DNA from: Acidobacteriota bacterium
GTDB lineage: Bacteria; Acidobacteriota; Polarisedimenticolia; JAPUIV01
Assembly (NCBI GenBank): GCA_027296665.1
Contig: JAPUIV010000100.1
Span: forward strand, 1-6,437
Length of the DNA stretch: 6,437 nucleotides
Direction of reading: 5' to 3'
Part shown: piece by piece, positions 5,240 to 6,437 of the stretch
Position numbering within the stretch: position 1 is the first letter of the stretch
How the letters are laid out: each line of letters starts with the position of its first letter
Translations under genes and position numbers: made by a program
Notes under the pieces: model-generated
The model's database searches: none
Told to the model about the DNA's origin: nothing
What the model saw: the letters and a program-made list of their open reading frames with translations, nothing else

Positions 5240-6157
5240 GTGCCAACCGGCTCGGTTCTCATGATCGCCTTCGGCGGTCCCGAAAAATCGGAGGATATCG
5301 TTCCCTACCTGCGCCGCGTCACCAAGGGAAGGCAGATTCCGGAGGAACGCCTGCAGGGAGTAGCCGAGCATTACGAACGGCTGGGAGGAAAGTCCCCTCT
5401 GAACGAACTGACCTTCCGCCAGGCCAAACTCCTCGAGGAGCGCCTAGAAGCGGAAGGCCGTCCGGTCCCGGTCTTCGTCGGGATGAGGAACTGGCATCCC
5501 TTTCTCGCCGAGACGCTCCGGAAAATGAACGACCAGGGACACCGGACCACCGTGGGAATAATCATGGCCGCCCACCAGTGCGGCGCGAGCTGGGAGCAAT
5601 ACCAGCGTGACGTCGAGGAAGCGGTGAAACAGGAACAGATCACCATCAAAATTGCGTATCCCGACCCGGTCTTTGACCATCCCGGGTTCATCGAGGCGAC
5701 CGCCGAACAGGTGCGGATCTGCTTCAAGAAGATCCCTGCCGATCTTCGCAACGGCACGATGATCCTGTTCACCGCTCACAGCGTCCCGACCCAGGATCCC
5801 CACCTGGCCCGCTACGTGAACCAGTTGCAGCAATCGTGCCGGCGGGTGGCGGCGGCCCTCCAGCACCCCCGCTGGAACCTCTGTTACCAGAGCCGCAGCG
5901 GGAAGCCGCAGGATCCCTGGCTCGAGCCCGACGTGAACGAGGCGATCCAGACCCTCGCCTCGCGCGACGTGAAAACGATCGTCGTGGTCCCGATCGGATT
6001 CCTCTGCGATCACGTCGAAGTCCTCCACGATCTCGACACCGAGGCGAGAAAGACCGCCATCGATGCCGGCATCCAGTTCCTTCGCGCCCGGACCGTCTCG
6101 GACGATCCCCGGTTCATCGAGGCCCTGGCCGAACGGGTCCTGGACCATCTCCAATGA
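5240..6157 (+). CDS. hemH: Ferrochelatase (protoporphyrin or coproporphyrin type)
   Basis: Inserts Fe(II) into a porphyrin, the metal step of heme synthesis. The protein has 305 residues from GTG 5240, similar to the 310-residue soluble B. subtilis enzyme. The catalytic His180 lies in LFTAHSVP and the catalytic Glu260 in PIGFLCDHVEVLHDLD; their separation of 80 is close to the 81 between His183 and Glu264 of B. subtilis. QSRSGKPQDPWLEPDV is the usual QSR-x-G...WL-x-P block. The stretches MIAFGGPEKSEDIVPYLRR, IPEERLQGVAEHY, GGKSPLNE and VGMRNWHPFLAETL resemble actinobacterial/Firmicutes (CpfC) enzymes more than the E. coli one. No C-terminal membrane anchor or 2Fe-2S extension is seen. It starts 13 bases after hemE and has a strong ribosome site. 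The ferrochelatase call is secure; the substrate, coproporphyrin III or protoporphyrin IX, is not settled by sequence alone. Confidence 0.95.
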   Translation: MPTGSVLMIAFGGPEKSEDIVPYLRRVTKGRQIPEERLQGVAEHYERLGGKSPLNELTFRQAKLLEERLEAEGRPVPVFVGMRNWHPFLAETLRKMNDQGHRTTVGIIMAAHQCGASWEQYQRDVEEAVKQEQITIKIAYPDPVFDHPGFIEATAEQVRICFKKIPADLRNGTMILFTAHSVPTQDPHLARYVNQLQQSCRRVAAALQHPRWNLCYQSRSGKPQDPWLEPDVNEAIQTLASRDVKTIVVVPIGFLCDHVEVLHDLDTEARKTAIDAGIQFLRARTVSDDPRFIEALAERVLDHLQ

Positions 6158-6164
6158 GGGGGAG
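6158..6164 (+). promoter_or_regulatory. Ribosome binding site of the thioredoxin-like gene
   Basis: GGGGGAG directly after the hemH stop, 9 bases before ATG 6174. Confidence 0.6.
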
Positions 6165-6173
6165 CGCAACGGA

Positions 6174-6437
6174 ATGACCGGAACCGGCTGGAAAAACGCG
6201 GCGATCCTGTTACTGGCCGCCATTCTCTGCGCCGGCGCGGTCCCGCGCCGCGAGGCGGGCGACGACCTGATCGGCACGGTAGCGCCGCCGTTCGATCTGG
6301 AGCATTGGCTGAATTCCGACCCGTTGGAGATCGCCGCCCTGCGGGGCAAGGTGGTCCTGGTGCGCTGGTGGACCGACACCTGCCCGTTCTGCGCCGCCAC
6401 CGCCCCGGTCCTCCGGGAACTGGATCGGTCCTACCGC
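6174..6437 (+). CDS. Exported TlpA/ResA-like thioredoxin-fold protein, partial (C-terminus beyond the right edge)
   Basis: Eighty-eight codons from ATG 6174 stay open to the window edge. Residues 1-8 contain Lys7, and residues about 9-23 are a hydrophobic signal peptide or anchor (AAILLLAAILCAGAV). Cys19 is not in a proper lipobox. The mature part begins like a TlpA/redoxin domain: GTVAPPFDLEHW, LRGKVVLVRWW, then the redox motif Cys70-Pro-Phe-Cys73 followed by APVLREL. This predicts a periplasmic or extracytoplasmic thiol-disulfide protein. Such proteins often reduce apocytochrome c cysteines or supply other thiols, which would fit its place 16 bases after hemH, but the substrate cannot be told from this fragment. 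WTDTCPFC replaces the common WA-x-WC-x-x-C. The start is supported by GGGGGAG 9 bases upstream. Confidence 0.87.
   Translation, partial: MTGTGWKNAAILLLAAILCAGAVPRREAGDDLIGTVAPPFDLEHWLNSDPLEIAALRGKVVLVRWWTDTCPFCAATAPVLRELDRSYR

Noticed and set aside
5444..6400. A 318-codon open frame on the minus strand opposite hemH
   Set aside because: Antisense shadow of a well-supported ferrochelatase and of the thioredoxin-like gene, with low-complexity composition.

Overview
This GC-rich window (roughly 60-65% G+C by eye) is gene-dense bacterial chromosome. It has two divergent gene groups that face away from a 223-base intergenic region at 2017-2239. The organism is most likely an uncultured or little-studied Acidobacteriota or a relative. 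The best clue is the secreted protein at the left edge, whose YRYQETV...RRLI..GGVPLAEDQ pattern resembles LolA-like exported proteins I associate with Acidobacteriota. This assignment is inference. There are no tRNAs, rRNAs, insertion sequences, CRISPR repeats or phage genes in the window.

Left group, minus strand (2016 down to 1). Three genes appear to form one transcription unit. The first encodes a 249-residue single-span membrane protein of unknown function. Eight bases later comes a 303-residue PD-(D/E)XK nuclease of the RecB/Cas4/AddB type with a predicted four-cysteine iron-sulfur site. After a 46-base gap with a hairpin comes the first 100 residues of an exported protein that runs off the left edge.

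Right group, plus strand (2240 to 6437). This is a heme-synthesis operon: a HemY/HemG-type FAD-dependent porphyrinogen oxidase, uroporphyrinogen decarboxylase (HemE) and ferrochelatase (HemH), followed by the start of an exported TlpA/ResA-like thioredoxin that runs off the right edge. HemE makes coproporphyrinogen III. The HemY-type oxidase and HemH can act directly on it or its oxidation product in the coproporphyrin-dependent route, or later in the protoporphyrin route. The HemH sequence motifs look like the actinobacterial/Firmicutes (coproporphyrin-type) class, and no hemF or hemN is present here, but the pathway type is not proven.

The most unusual item is hemE. Its reading frame carries about 140 extra N-terminal residues that resemble the C-terminal half of uroporphyrinogen-III synthase (HemD), the enzyme of the preceding step. 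There is no usable in-frame start codon for HemE alone, so the product must be a HemD-like/HemE fusion. The fusion may start at an ATG only nine bases after a perfect TATAAT, with no ribosome binding site. An in-phase A AAA AAG run sits exactly at the linker between the two domains.
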